A DNA stretch of 64,000 nt from Pseudomonas grimontii (GTDB lineage: Bacteria > Pseudomonadota > Gammaproteobacteria > Pseudomonadales > Pseudomonadaceae): NCBI RefSeq assembly GCF_007858185.1, contig NZ_VFES01000005.1, positions 62,001 to 126,000 on the forward strand, read 5' to 3'. The notes beneath the pieces are model-generated. The model saw nothing but the letters and a program-made list of their open reading frames with translations. It had not been told where the DNA came from and made no database searches. The stretch's first letter is position 1, and the number at the start of each line of letters is the position of its first letter. The position numbers and the translations under genes are program-made. Shown piece after piece: positions 17,300 through 25,265 of the stretch.

Positions 17300-18736
17300 A
17301 TGCTGATCATGACGTCGCAATGGCTGATAGGGCTGGTGTATGTGCTCGCGGCTTTTTTGTTGATTTTCGGGTTGTGGCGGATGTCTTCGCCCGTCACCGC
17401 GTCCGGGGGCATTCATGTCGCCGGCTGGGGGATGGGCGCTGCGGTCATCGTCAGCTTTCTGTACGTGTTGACCGTGAGCGAGGCGGCAAGGCCGCACCTG
17501 CCGGTCAACGTCAGCCTGGCGCTGTTGGCCTTGTTGCTGGGCGGTGGCGCCGCCTGGTGGAGCGGGCGTAAAGCGGCCATGACCGCCATGCCGCAGATGG
17601 TCGCGTTGTACAACGGCATGGGCGGTGGTGCTGCTGCCGCGATTGCCGCCATGGAGCTGTTCGGCGGGCGGGTCGTCGACCTGGCGGCATTGGCCGGCAC
17701 CTTGTTGGGCGCGTTGATCGGGGCGGTGTCGTTATCGGGCTCCTTGATTGCCTGGGCCAAGTTGGACGGGCGCCTCAACAAACCCTTGCGTCTGAAGGGC
17801 CTGCAACTGATTAACGCGCTGCTGATGCTGGTGACCCTCGGTGCCGGGGCCTGGTTGATGATCGCCCTGCAGGCTGCTGACGGCGCATCAGGCCAACTGC
17901 TGGGGTTGATCGCGGTGTTCTTCGGCTGTGCGTTGCTGTTCGGCGTATTGATGACGTTGCCCATCGGCGGCGCCGATATGCCCGTAGTGATCTCCATCTA
18001 TAACGCCTTTACCGGCCTGGCCGTCGGCCTTGAAGGTTTTGTGTTGCAGGTCCCGGCCATGATGATTGCCGGCATGCTGGTGGGCGCCGCTGGCGTGCTG
18101 CTGACCCTGCTGATGGCCAAAGCCATGAACCGCTCGGTGGCCCACGTGCTGTTCGCGCGTTTCGGCGACCAGCCCACACGCAAAGGTGCAGCGATCGTCG
18201 GTGAGCTCAAGCCGACGGCCGCAAGCGATGCGGGTGTGGCCATGCGTTACGCCAATACCGTCATCATCGTGCCGGGCTATGGCCTGGCCGTCGCACAGGG
18301 CCAGCAAAAGCTCTATGAACTCGTCAAGTTATTGCAGGCGCACGGCGTGCTGGTGCGCTTTGCGGTGCACCCGGTGGCGGGGCGCATGCCGGGGCAGATG
18401 GACGTGTTACTGGCAGAGGCTGGCGTGCCCTACGACCTGATTTTCCAGCTGGACGACATCAATACCGACTTCCCCAGCACGGATATGGTGCTGGTGATCG
18501 GCGCCAACGACGTGGTCAACCCGGCGGCGCGCACGGACAAAGCCTCACCGATCTATGGCATGCCAATCCTGGATGTCGACAAGGCGCATCATGTGTACGT
18601 GGTCAAGCGCGGGGAGGGCAAGGGTTATGCCGGTATCCAGAACCCGCTGTTTTACGCAGAGAACTGCAACATGGTGTACGGCGATGCGCAGGCTGTCCTG
18701 GTCAAAATGATCGAGGCCGTCAGAGGGCTGGGTTAA
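17300..18736 (+). CDS. pntB: NAD(P) transhydrogenase subunit beta
   Basis: The 478-residue protein has eight or nine predicted membrane helices in the first 265 residues (including MPQMVALYNGMGGGAAA and MPVVISIYNAFTGLAVGLEGF). The NADP(H)-binding domain III follows, with IIVPGYGLAVAQGQQKLYEL, HPVAGRMPGQMDVLLAEAGV and the VIGANDVVNPAA motif. GAGG lies 7 bases before the ATG at 17300. It completes the transhydrogenase operon; the alcohol dehydrogenase gene follows after 65 bases and may be co-transcribed. Confidence 0.94.
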   Translation: MLIMTSQWLIGLVYVLAAFLLIFGLWRMSSPVTASGGIHVAGWGMGAAVIVSFLYVLTVSEAARPHLPVNVSLALLALLLGGGAAWWSGRKAAMTAMPQMVALYNGMGGGAAAAIAAMELFGGRVVDLAALAGTLLGALIGAVSLSGSLIAWAKLDGRLNKPLRLKGLQLINALLMLVTLGAGAWLMIALQAADGASGQLLGLIAVFFGCALLFGVLMTLPIGGADMPVVISIYNAFTGLAVGLEGFVLQVPAMMIAGMLVGAAGVLLTLLMAKAMNRSVAHVLFARFGDQPTRKGAAIVGELKPTAASDAGVAMRYANTVIIVPGYGLAVAQGQQKLYELVKLLQAHGVLVRFAVHPVAGRMPGQMDVLLAEAGVPYDLIFQLDDINTDFPSTDMVLVIGANDVVNPAARTDKASPIYGMPILDVDKAHHVYVVKRGEGKGYAGIQNPLFYAENCNMVYGDAQAVLVKMIEAVRGLG

Positions 18737-18801
18737 CGATTTTTCGGGACTGACCCGGCATTCGCCAGGCCAGCGAGCACCATCTGCAAGAGGGACGCGT
18801 G

Positions 18802-19836
18802 ATGAACAACAAAATGTTGGCCGCCGTGGTCGAGGCGTTTGGACAACCCTTGGTGATGCGTCACCTAGACATCCCGGTACCGGGGCCAGGGATGATCCTG
18901 ATTAAAGTGGAAGCCTGCGGGGTGTGCCACACCGACCTGCATGCGGCGAAGGGCGATTGGCCGCTCAAGCCCGCGCTGCCGTTTACCCCTGGGCACGAGG
19001 GCATCGGCATCGTCGTGGCATTGGGCGAAGGCGTCACTGCCGTACAGAAGGGCGAACGCGTCGGCGTGCCGTGGCTTTATTCGGCCTGCGGTCATTGCGA
19101 ATACTGCCTGCAAGCCTGGGAGACCGTCTGCGCCAAGGCGGAGTTTGGTGGCTACACACGCAACGGCGGCTTTGCCGAGTACATCCTGGCCGACCCTGAA
19201 TATGTCGCGCACATCCCCGCCGGGCTGGCGCCGTGCGAGGCGGCACCGATTATTTGCGCGGGGGTGACGACCTACAAAGGCATCAAGGAAGCGGATGTGC
19301 GGCCCGGCCAGTGGATTGTCATTTCCGGGGTTGGCGGCTTGGGCCATCTGGCGGTGCAGTATGCCAAGGCCATGGGGTTGCGGGTGTGCGCCGTGGACAT
19401 CGACGACCGGAAGCTGGCCCATGCGACTCAACTGGGCGCAGACGCCGTTGTGAACGCCAAAAGCGCCGACCCGGTGGCCGCTGTGATTGCCGCGACCCAG
19501 GGGGGCGGCCATGGCGTGCTGATTACCGCGCCCTCGCTTGGCGCGTTCAAGCAGGGGGTGGCGATGACGCGCAAACTGGGCACCTGCGTACTGGTGGGCC
19601 TGCCACCTGGCGAATTCCCTATGGCGTTGTTCGACGTGGTTGCCAACTGCATCACCGTGCGAGGCTCGTTCGTGGGCAATCGCCAGGACATGGCCGAAGC
19701 GCTGGCATTTGCCGCTGAGGGCAAGGTTAAGGCCGATATTGAGTTGCAACCACTGTCGGCGATCAACCAAGTGTTCGAGCGCCTTGAACACGGTGATGTA
19801 CCCTCTCGGGTGGTGATTGATTTCAGTGCCGATTGA
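18802..19836 (+). CDS. adhP: Zinc-dependent alcohol dehydrogenase, AdhP type
   Basis: The 344-residue medium-chain dehydrogenase has catalytic zinc ligands in ACGVCHTDLH (Cys39) and GHEGIG (His65). Four structural-zinc cysteines lie at 96, 99, 102 and 110 (CGHCEYC...C), and a Rossmann motif reads GVGGLGHLAVQYAKAMG. It belongs to the propanol-preferring/ethanol AdhP group, reducing or oxidising short-chain alcohols with NAD. AGAGGGACG precedes the ATG. With the aldehyde dehydrogenase and transhydrogenase it suggests a redox-balancing set for low oxygen. Confidence 0.92.
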   Translation: MNNKMLAAVVEAFGQPLVMRHLDIPVPGPGMILIKVEACGVCHTDLHAAKGDWPLKPALPFTPGHEGIGIVVALGEGVTAVQKGERVGVPWLYSACGHCEYCLQAWETVCAKAEFGGYTRNGGFAEYILADPEYVAHIPAGLAPCEAAPIICAGVTTYKGIKEADVRPGQWIVISGVGGLGHLAVQYAKAMGLRVCAVDIDDRKLAHATQLGADAVVNAKSADPVAAVIAATQGGGHGVLITAPSLGAFKQGVAMTRKLGTCVLVGLPPGEFPMALFDVVANCITVRGSFVGNRQDMAEALAFAAEGKVKADIELQPLSAINQVFERLEHGDVPSRVVIDFSAD

Positions 19837-19850
19837 GGACAGGAATACCC

Positions 19851-20963
19851 ATGAGTACGGTTGCGATGGGCTGGCGGCAGAACGTCTTGTTGACGGTGCG
19901 CGAGATGGCGGAGGCTGACCGGCTGTCGGTCGTTGCCGGTGTGTCGTCATTCGCGTTGATGAGCAATGCCGGTGCGGCGGTCGCAGGCGAAATCGCGCGC
20001 CGCTGGACACCCAGGCCGCTGGTGGTGCTCAGCGGGCCGGGAAACAACGGCGGTGACGGCTTTGTCACCGCCCAACGGCTGGCCGAGGCTGGCTGGCCGG
20101 TGACCCTGGCCATGTGGGGCGATCCCGCCGCTCTGAAAGGCGAAGCGAGGCAACATGCACAACGCTGGCAGGGCGAGGTCAAGGCCCTGAGCCCGTCGGT
20201 GCTGGAAGGGGCGCACCTGATCGTCGATGCGCTGTTCGGCGCAGGTCTGAGCCGCGCACTGGAGGGGCCGGTGCTCGACACCCTGGCCGCAGCCGGCCGT
20301 GGCCACGCGCCGATTATCGCGATCGATACACCCAGCGGCGTGATGGGAGATACCGGTGAAGCCCTGGGTGCCGTAGCGGCGGCTGTGACGGTGACGTTTT
20401 TTCGTAAAAAGCCAGGGCATCTGCTGTCTCCGGGTCGGACACTGTGCGGCGAGGTCATCGTCGCCGACATTGGCACCCCCGATGCAGTACTTGATGCCAT
20501 CGCCCCCCAGGCATTCGAGAACCATCCGGCGTTGTGGATGGCCGAGCTGCCGCGCGCCGGAACTGAGGAGCGGGCACTGCAGGGCCACGGCGTGCTGATC
20601 GTTCACGAGGCCTCGTTGCCACGCGAGTCTGGGGGCATGGGCGACACGCTTACCCGCATGCGCGCAGATGCCCGGCGTCGCTCAGCCGTAGTGGTGATAC
20701 AAGGCCGCGACACGGTTATCGCCGCGCCTGATGGCCGGGCCATTCTCCACTGTCCTGGGCCGTCGACCTTGACGGGGAAGGGCGCCGATGGGGTATTGAA
20801 GGCAATTATCCAACGGTTGCTGGCCCAGGGCATGCCGGGGTTTTCGGCGGCAGCGGCGGGGGTGTGGTTGAACGGTGTCGCCGCTGCCGAGTTGGGTGCC
20901 GGTTTAGGCCCAACCGATGTGCCGCAGTGGCTGCCTGGCGTGCTCCGTCGGCTCTACGACTGA
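19851..20963 (+). CDS. NAD(P)H-hydrate epimerase with a shortened, eroded dehydratase domain
   Basis: The 370-residue protein starts with a good YjeF-N (NnrE) epimerase domain (about 10-220): GPGNNGGDGFVTAQRL at 62-77, then IVDALFGAGLSR and AIDTPSGVMGDTGE. The C-terminal part (about 230-370) resembles only the end of the ADP-dependent dehydratase NnrD (VIQGRDTVIAAPDGRA, AAAAGVWLNG), and the canonical GTGDVL loop reads GKGADGVL. Full NnrD is about 280 residues, so the dehydratase half is probably inactive. It would epimerise NADHX/NADPHX, matching the nucleotide-heavy neighbours. AGGA precedes the ATG; it starts 14 bases after adhP. Confidence 0.8.
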   Translation: MSTVAMGWRQNVLLTVREMAEADRLSVVAGVSSFALMSNAGAAVAGEIARRWTPRPLVVLSGPGNNGGDGFVTAQRLAEAGWPVTLAMWGDPAALKGEARQHAQRWQGEVKALSPSVLEGAHLIVDALFGAGLSRALEGPVLDTLAAAGRGHAPIIAIDTPSGVMGDTGEALGAVAAAVTVTFFRKKPGHLLSPGRTLCGEVIVADIGTPDAVLDAIAPQAFENHPALWMAELPRAGTEERALQGHGVLIVHEASLPRESGGMGDTLTRMRADARRRSAVVVIQGRDTVIAAPDGRAILHCPGPSTLTGKGADGVLKAIIQRLLAQGMPGFSAAAAGVWLNGVAAAELGAGLGPTDVPQWLPGVLRRLYD

Positions 20964-20986
20964 TTTGAGCGCGGATCGGCGAGGGC

Positions 20987-21000
20987 TTGATTTTTATCAA
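20987..21000 (+). promoter_or_regulatory. Perfect Fnr/Anr box
   Basis: TTGATTTTTATCAA matches the TTGAT-N4-ATCAA consensus exactly. It lies 67 bases before the alpha/beta hydrolase ATG at 21067; an AATGTA hexamer (21023-21028) lies 22 bases downstream as a possible -10. Confidence 0.7.
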
Positions 21001-21066
21001 GGGCCCCCTGTCGCAAAAAGGCAATGTAGCCCGCAGAGACTTCAGCTAGACGAAGGTATTCACCTC

Positions 21067-21756
21067 ATGGCTTCTCCTGTTGGCGCGTCAGGCTCCGAGC
21101 TGCAATACAGAAAGTTCAACTTTGCCGGCTTCGAGCTGGCGGGGGATTTGCGATTGCCACAAGGGACCGAATGCCTGGTCATCCTGGTTCACGCCAGTGG
21201 CGGCGGGCATTCAAACCCGCGTAACCACTATATCGCCGAGTATTTGGCGCGCCATGGCATGGGCACGTTGGTGGTGGACCTGCTGACGAGAACAGAACAA
21301 CGCTGGGATAACCTGACCGGTGTGCTGCGCTTCGATATCCCACTGCTCGCCGATCGACTGACCCTGGTCATAAACGCCACTGCCCGCGACGCTGAATTAC
21401 GCAAGCTGCGTGTGGGTCTGTTCGGCGCCAGTACGGGCGCTGCGGCGGCAATGGTTGCCGCCGCCCGCTCGTCCACTGTGCGGGCAGTCGTCAGTCGAGG
21501 AGGGCGCACCGATCTGGCGGCCCAGGCATTGCCCCTGGTCAACGCCCCGACCTTGCAAGTGGTGGGCGCAGACGACCCGATGATACTGCGCCTGAATGCG
21601 CAGACCAGCCAGACATTGCACTGCACACAACGCCTGGAAGTGGTCAAGGGCGCAACACACCTCTTCAAGGAACCCGGTGCCCTGGCGGACGTGGCGCGGC
21701 TCACGGGCAACTGGTTTGAACAATACTTGTACAAGGAGGCCGCCTGCACTTCTTAG
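21067..21756 (+). CDS. Alpha/beta hydrolase, dienelactone-hydrolase-like
   Basis: The 229-residue protein shows LVILVHASGGGHSNPRN (oxyanion region), then LRVGLFGASTGAAAA with the nucleophile Ser in GASTG, a VVGADDPM acid loop and GATHLFKE with the catalytic His. It lacks a signal peptide. Its position behind a perfect Fnr/Anr box places it in the low-oxygen set. Similar proteins in Pseudomonas are often fused or linked to phosphoribosyltransferases; that partner is absent here. The substrate is unknown. Confidence 0.8.
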   Translation: MASPVGASGSELQYRKFNFAGFELAGDLRLPQGTECLVILVHASGGGHSNPRNHYIAEYLARHGMGTLVVDLLTRTEQRWDNLTGVLRFDIPLLADRLTLVINATARDAELRKLRVGLFGASTGAAAAMVAAARSSTVRAVVSRGGRTDLAAQALPLVNAPTLQVVGADDPMILRLNAQTSQTLHCTQRLEVVKGATHLFKEPGALADVARLTGNWFEQYLYKEAACTS

Positions 21757-21834
21757 CCTTGGCAGTGCAAAACGCAACCACCAGGCTGTCCTGGCTTGAC
21801 CCTGGACGAGGCCCCCGCATGTTGGCGACCCCGT

Positions 21835-22398
21835 TCAGAGTGTCAGCTCATGAACCAGGCGTTCGAAATCCTGCCCCAGATACACCGATGTGAAACCCAG
21901 TTGCTTGTACAAACCATGGATCGGGTAATCGGTCGACAGGTTCGTCGAACACAATGTGCGCAAGCCCTCACGTCTTGCGGTGTCGATCAGATGCCCCAGC
22001 AATAAACGCCCCAACCCCTTGCGTTGCCAGCCTTCGGCAACGGCAACCGCGCACTCGCAGCGCTCATCCGCGAAACGCTTATAGCGGCTGACGCCGATGA
22101 CCTGCAACTCGCCTTCATGGTGGATCAGTGCCACATAGCCACGGCTGACCTCCGCGGAGAGGCTCAGCAGCGCATCGATGATGCGCTCGTCGACACGAGT
22201 GACCGCCCCCAAAAAGCGAAATCGCAGCGACAGGGGCGATAAGCGCCGAAAAAACACCAACAGACGCATGCGGTCTTCCACCGACAGCGGGCGAATAAGC
22301 ACAGGCGTGCCGTCGCGCAATTTCTCCAGCCAATGCTCCGAAGGCGGCGCTTTATCCATCTCGGCGATCAGGGCGGCAGTGTGTGGATTAGCGAACAT
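21835..22398 (-). CDS. GNAT-family N-acetyltransferase
   Basis: The 187-residue protein has GTPVLIRPLSVEDRMRLLVFFRRLSP at the GNAT N terminus. The acetyl-CoA-binding segment is CAVAVAEGWQRKGLGRLLLGHLIDTARREGL (Q/RxxGxG/A as QRKGLG). It resembles the small GNATs linked to Pat-type protein acetyltransferases, but no target is implied. GGAG lies 8 bases before the ATG at 22398. A TTGAT-N4-GTCAA box lies 87 bases upstream. Confidence 0.85.
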   Translation of the reverse strand: MFANPHTAALIAEMDKAPPSEHWLEKLRDGTPVLIRPLSVEDRMRLLVFFRRLSPLSLRFRFLGAVTRVDERIIDALLSLSAEVSRGYVALIHHEGELQVIGVSRYKRFADERCECAVAVAEGWQRKGLGRLLLGHLIDTARREGLRTLCSTNLSTDYPIHGLYKQLGFTSVYLGQDFERLVHELTL

Positions 22399-22484
22399 GG
22401 GAATCTCCAGCGCAGTGCAGGCGGTCGGGTCAGGCGCGGCAAGTACCCGCTTGATCACACTGCGTGCTGGGCGAGACGGGCGTG

Positions 22485-22498
22485 TTGATTAATGTCAA
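22485..22498. promoter_or_regulatory. Fnr/Anr-type box in the GNAT/nitroreductase spacer (left)
   Basis: TTGATTAATGTCAA differs from consensus at one base. With the second site at 22539 it gives one box per divergent gene; this one is nearer the GNAT gene. Confidence 0.55.
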
Positions 22499-22538
22499 AC
22501 AGTGCCATGGCCCACTGATCTGTATGGCTGGGACTTAG

Positions 22539-22552
22539 TTGATAAAAGTCAA
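22539..22552. promoter_or_regulatory. Fnr/Anr-type box in the GNAT/nitroreductase spacer (right)
   Basis: TTGATAAAAGTCAA differs from consensus at one base and lies 56 bases before the nitroreductase ATG at 22608. Confidence 0.6.
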
Positions 22553-22607
22553 GGTTGCCACTGCCACATCGGAGAAGCTGAACGTATTCCTATCAAGGCA
22601 TACCCCC

Positions 22608-23168
22608 ATGAATGTGAACAAAGCCATTTCCGGCCGGCGCTCGACACGTGACTACACGCCGGCAGCGGTCGATGAAAAAGTCCTCTGCCGTTTGATCGAC
22701 GCCGCCATGCAGGCGCCGAGCGCGATGAACCAGCAACCCTGGACGTTCACCGTGATTCGTGACCAGGCGCTGCTGGATCGGATTTCCCGTGAAGCCAAGG
22801 CTCGCTTGCTTGCCACGACGCCCGTGGGGTCGCACTCCAGTCACTTCCAATCGTTGCTTAGCGATGACAGCTTTCAGATCTTCTACCACGCGCCGTCGCT
22901 GGTGCTGATCTCGGGTAACGCCCCCGATCAATGGGTGGTCGAAGACTGCGCCCTGGCCGCGCAAAACCTGATGCTGGCGGCCTACGCCGAGGGGTTGGGC
23001 ACATGCTGGATCGGCTTCGCCCAGGGCTTTCTGAATACACCCGAGGGCAAGCACATGCTGGGCTTGCCCGTGGAATGGACGCCGGTGGCGCCGATTATCG
23101 TGGGCCATCCACTGTCTGCGCCCGTGCCCGTCGCACGCAAGGCACCTGAGATCCACTGGATAGGCTGA
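22608..23168 (+). CDS. Nitroreductase family protein
   Basis: The 186-residue FMN-dependent nitroreductase fold protein starts with ISGRRSTRDY and has the FMN-binding AMNQQPWTFTVI motif, then LAAQNLMLAAYAEGLGTCWIGF and APIIVGHP. It likely reduces nitro or quinone compounds or acts as an NADH/NADPH-linked flavin enzyme in low oxygen. AAGG lies 9 bases before the ATG at 22608, where family similarity begins. Confidence 0.87.
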   Translation: MNVNKAISGRRSTRDYTPAAVDEKVLCRLIDAAMQAPSAMNQQPWTFTVIRDQALLDRISREAKARLLATTPVGSHSSHFQSLLSDDSFQIFYHAPSLVLISGNAPDQWVVEDCALAAQNLMLAAYAEGLGTCWIGFAQGFLNTPEGKHMLGLPVEWTPVAPIIVGHPLSAPVPVARKAPEIHWIG

Positions 23169-23234
23169 ACCGAGGACAATTGTCTGTGGGTTTCCTGACG
23201 TGGATCAGATTTTCAATCCCTCTGGAGTCGAATC

Positions 23235-24119
23235 ATGAGCCAATACACATGCTTATTACTGATCATCAATCCTGCCCTGCGCGACTCCCCGGCGATCAGC
23301 CATGCAGCCGCCCTGGCCAAGGCCAGTGGTGCTAGCCTGCACATTGTCGCGCTGACAAAGCCTTTGGACATCCTGTCGTTGCTTGACGACGACGTGCGGG
23401 AAAATGCCCATGCCGCCTACCTTCAGGATCATCGCGACTGGCTGAACCGCCAGGCCGGCAATCTTCGTGCGCTCGAGATTGATGTAACGGCGCAGGCGAC
23501 TTGGGCCGATGACATCAAGCAAGACATCCTCGATTACGTCACGGAAATGAAGCCCGATCTTTTGATCAAACAAGTGCAGCGCGAATCCGCCTTGAAACGC
23601 GCGTTCTTCACCCCTCTGGACTGGCAGTTGCTGCGTGAGTGCCCGGTTCCGGTGTACCTGGTAGGCGGGGGTGGCCATGCCTTGCCACGCCTGGTCGTGG
23701 CGGCGGTTGATGCCTCGGATGTTCAATCGATCAACAGCGAGCTGAATGATCGCATCGTCGAGCAGGCCACCAACCTGGCGTTGCAATGCGATGCCGAACT
23801 GCACTTGCTGTATGCCTGCGATATCTCCGCGCTCTACATGACCGACATGGGCGGCCTGGCACTATCCGACCTGATGGAGGATCTGCAGAGCACCGAGAAA
23901 GTCAGGTTTCTGGAACTGGCGCAACGCTATGGCGTTCCCGCGGATCGTTACCACTTCATCCTGGGCAATCCCGTCTCGGTGTTAAGTGAGTTCGCCACCC
24001 GACATCAAGTGGATGTGATCGTGATGGGCAGGGTCCAGTATCAAGGCCTGGAGAAGCTGTTGGGCAGCACGACCGAGCACGTCTTGTACCAGGTACCGTG
24101 CAGCATTCTAGCGATCTGA
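23235..24119 (+). CDS. UspE-type tandem universal stress protein (paralogue 4)
   Basis: The 294-residue tandem Usp protein carries LLLIINPALRDSP, LLIKQVQRESALKRAFFTPLDWQLLRECPVPVYLV and VIVMGRVQYQGLEKLLGSTTEHVLYQVPCS. It is closest in pattern to paralogue 2: both lack the MTRTPAF segment of paralogues 1 and 3, and both precede an OprI-like lipoprotein gene. GGAG precedes the ATG. A weak Fnr-like site CTGACGTGGATCAG lies at 23195-23208 without a good -10. Confidence 0.87.
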   Translation: MSQYTCLLLIINPALRDSPAISHAAALAKASGASLHIVALTKPLDILSLLDDDVRENAHAAYLQDHRDWLNRQAGNLRALEIDVTAQATWADDIKQDILDYVTEMKPDLLIKQVQRESALKRAFFTPLDWQLLRECPVPVYLVGGGGHALPRLVVAAVDASDVQSINSELNDRIVEQATNLALQCDAELHLLYACDISALYMTDMGGLALSDLMEDLQSTEKVRFLELAQRYGVPADRYHFILGNPVSVLSEFATRHQVDVIVMGRVQYQGLEKLLGSTTEHVLYQVPCSILAI

Positions 24120-24146
24120 TGAGGTGAGCCGTTGAGTAGGCGGTTC

Positions 24147-24160
24147 TTGATAAAAGTCAG
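24147..24160 (+). promoter_or_regulatory. Fnr/Anr-type box with -10 GATACT at 24182
   Basis: TTGATAAAAGTCAG is followed after 21 bases by GATACT (24182-24187), identical in layout to the promoters at 10029 and 11605. It drives the second lipoprotein gene. Confidence 0.65.
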
Positions 24161-24236
24161 AGCCTTGTCCTTTGGGCGCCGGATACTTTGAGCCGCAGCA
24201 GGCTCTTTCCTGCCGTTAATCTCAAGGAGTATCCCC

Positions 24237-24491
24237 ATGAATAAGCGCTTATCCGTTGTATTGCTCAGCATCCTTCTGGCGGTGTCGGCCGGTTGCAGCA
24301 ACAAGCACACAAAAGAAGTGGACGCGCGCCTGGACTCCGCCCAAAGCAATGCCTTGTCGGCAAAGGCCAGGGCTGATGAGGCGTATTCGAAAGCGGAACA
24401 GGCAGCGATCGCGGCCAGTCAGGCGCAAAGCACGGCGGATCAAGCCAACGATCGCGCCAGCCGTATGCTTGAAAAGGCAAGCCGCAAGTAG
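24237..24491 (+). CDS. OprI/Lpp-type alanine-zipper outer-membrane lipoprotein (paralogue 2)
   Basis: This 84-residue twin of the gene at 10120 has a lipoprotein signal with lipobox SAGC (Cys20), an Ala-rich heptad helix ([21 protein letters not shown]) and the terminal RMLEKASRK expected for peptidoglycan linkage. AAGGAG precedes the ATG. Gene order, promoter and length mirror the first copy, which supports duplication of a Usp-lipoprotein cassette. Confidence 0.9.
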   Translation: MNKRLSVVLLSILLAVSAGCSNKHTKEVDARLDSAQSNALSAKARADEAYSKAEQAAIAASQAQSTADQANDRASRMLEKASRK

Positions 24492-24500
24492 GGAAGGGGT

Positions 24501-24531
24501 GCAGCACCCGGCACATTGCCGGGCTTGCTGC
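24501..24531 (+). terminator. Hairpin after the second lipoprotein gene
   Basis: GCAGCA and CCCGGCA (24501-24513) pair with TGCCGGG and TGCTGC (24517-24531) around a 3-base loop with a 2-base bulge. It lies 10 bases after the stop but lacks a T run. Confidence 0.5.
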
Positions 24532-24580
24532 GGTGTTCGCCGGGGCCGCGCGTGACCAGCATGGCAGGCTTCAGGCGGAC

Positions 24581-24614
24581 AAAAAAAACCCCTTGCCAGT
24601 GTCCCGGCAAGGGG
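24581..24614 (-). terminator. Rho-independent terminator of the hsp20 gene
   Basis: On the minus strand the CCCCTTGCC and GGCAAGGGG arms (24606-24614 with 24589-24597) form a perfect 9-bp stem followed by eight Ts (plus-strand A run 24581-24588). It lies 17 bases after the hsp20 stop. Confidence 0.9.
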
Positions 24615-24630
24615 CAGTGCTGCCTGGGAT

Positions 24631-25173
24631 TTACTCGCCTTTGATCGGTACGACTTTATCCGCTTTCATGGCCTCGGGCTTTTTCGGCAACGAGATGCTC
24701 AGTACACCCTTACTGAAACTCGCCTCGATCTTATCGGCATCAATACCTTTAGGCAGGTTGAACACCCGCTCGAAGGATCCGTAGTGACGCTCGCTAAGGT
24801 GGTAACCCTTACGTTTTTCTTCCTTGTCCTCCTGCTTCTCGCCCTTGATGATCAGGCTGCCGTTGGACAGTTTGACCTGGATATTTTTCTGATCCATGCC
24901 AGGGACTTCAGCGGTGATTTCGTAGCTCTTGTCTTTCTCGGTGATGTCCACGGCGGGCGCGCCATGACCGATCAGTTCCCGACGCCAGAACGGTTCTACA
25001 TCGAACAGTCCCCGGCCGAAGGGCGACAGGCTAGAGCCGCGATTGAAGTCGTCGAACAGGTGGTCAACCTGTTGCCGCAGTTTCTCCAGCGGCCGCCAGA
25101 AGTCTGATGTCACTGGAGGCTGGTCGGATTTATGCTCGGTCGTGACCGGCATTTTTTTAACGGAATTGCTCAT
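24631..25173 (-). CDS. Small heat shock protein, Hsp20/alpha-crystallin family
   Basis: The 180-residue protein has a variable N-terminal arm and an alpha-crystallin domain (about 72-165): PAVDITEKDKSYEITAEVPGM, NGSLIIKGEK, the ERHYGSFERVFNLPKGID block and the typical ASFSKGVLSISLPK. It is an ATP-independent holdase in the cytoplasm, of the class A type common in bacterial stress islands. AAGGAG lies about 10 bases before the ATG at 25173. A strong terminator follows. Confidence 0.93.
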   Translation of the reverse strand: MSNSVKKMPVTTEHKSDQPPVTSDFWRPLEKLRQQVDHLFDDFNRGSSLSPFGRGLFDVEPFWRRELIGHGAPAVDITEKDKSYEITAEVPGMDQKNIQVKLSNGSLIIKGEKQEDKEEKRKGYHLSERHYGSFERVFNLPKGIDADKIEASFSKGVLSISLPKKPEAMKADKVVPIKGE

Positions 25174-25265
25174 CTCTCGGTACTCCTTCTCAGGTTGACG
25201 ACGGGCCGTGAGCCTATGGTCCACGGGCCGCCAAGACAGAACAAAGGTACGAAAGGCTGCCTGCC

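Noticed and set aside
18865..20010. 381-codon minus-strand frame opposite adhP
   Set aside because: Antisense shadow of a confidently identified alcohol dehydrogenase; no motif and no ribosome site.
23195..23208. Weak Fnr-like site CTGACGTGGATCAG before the fourth UspE-like gene
   Set aside because: Both half-sites deviate and no -10 element lies at the expected distance, so I did not list it as a site.
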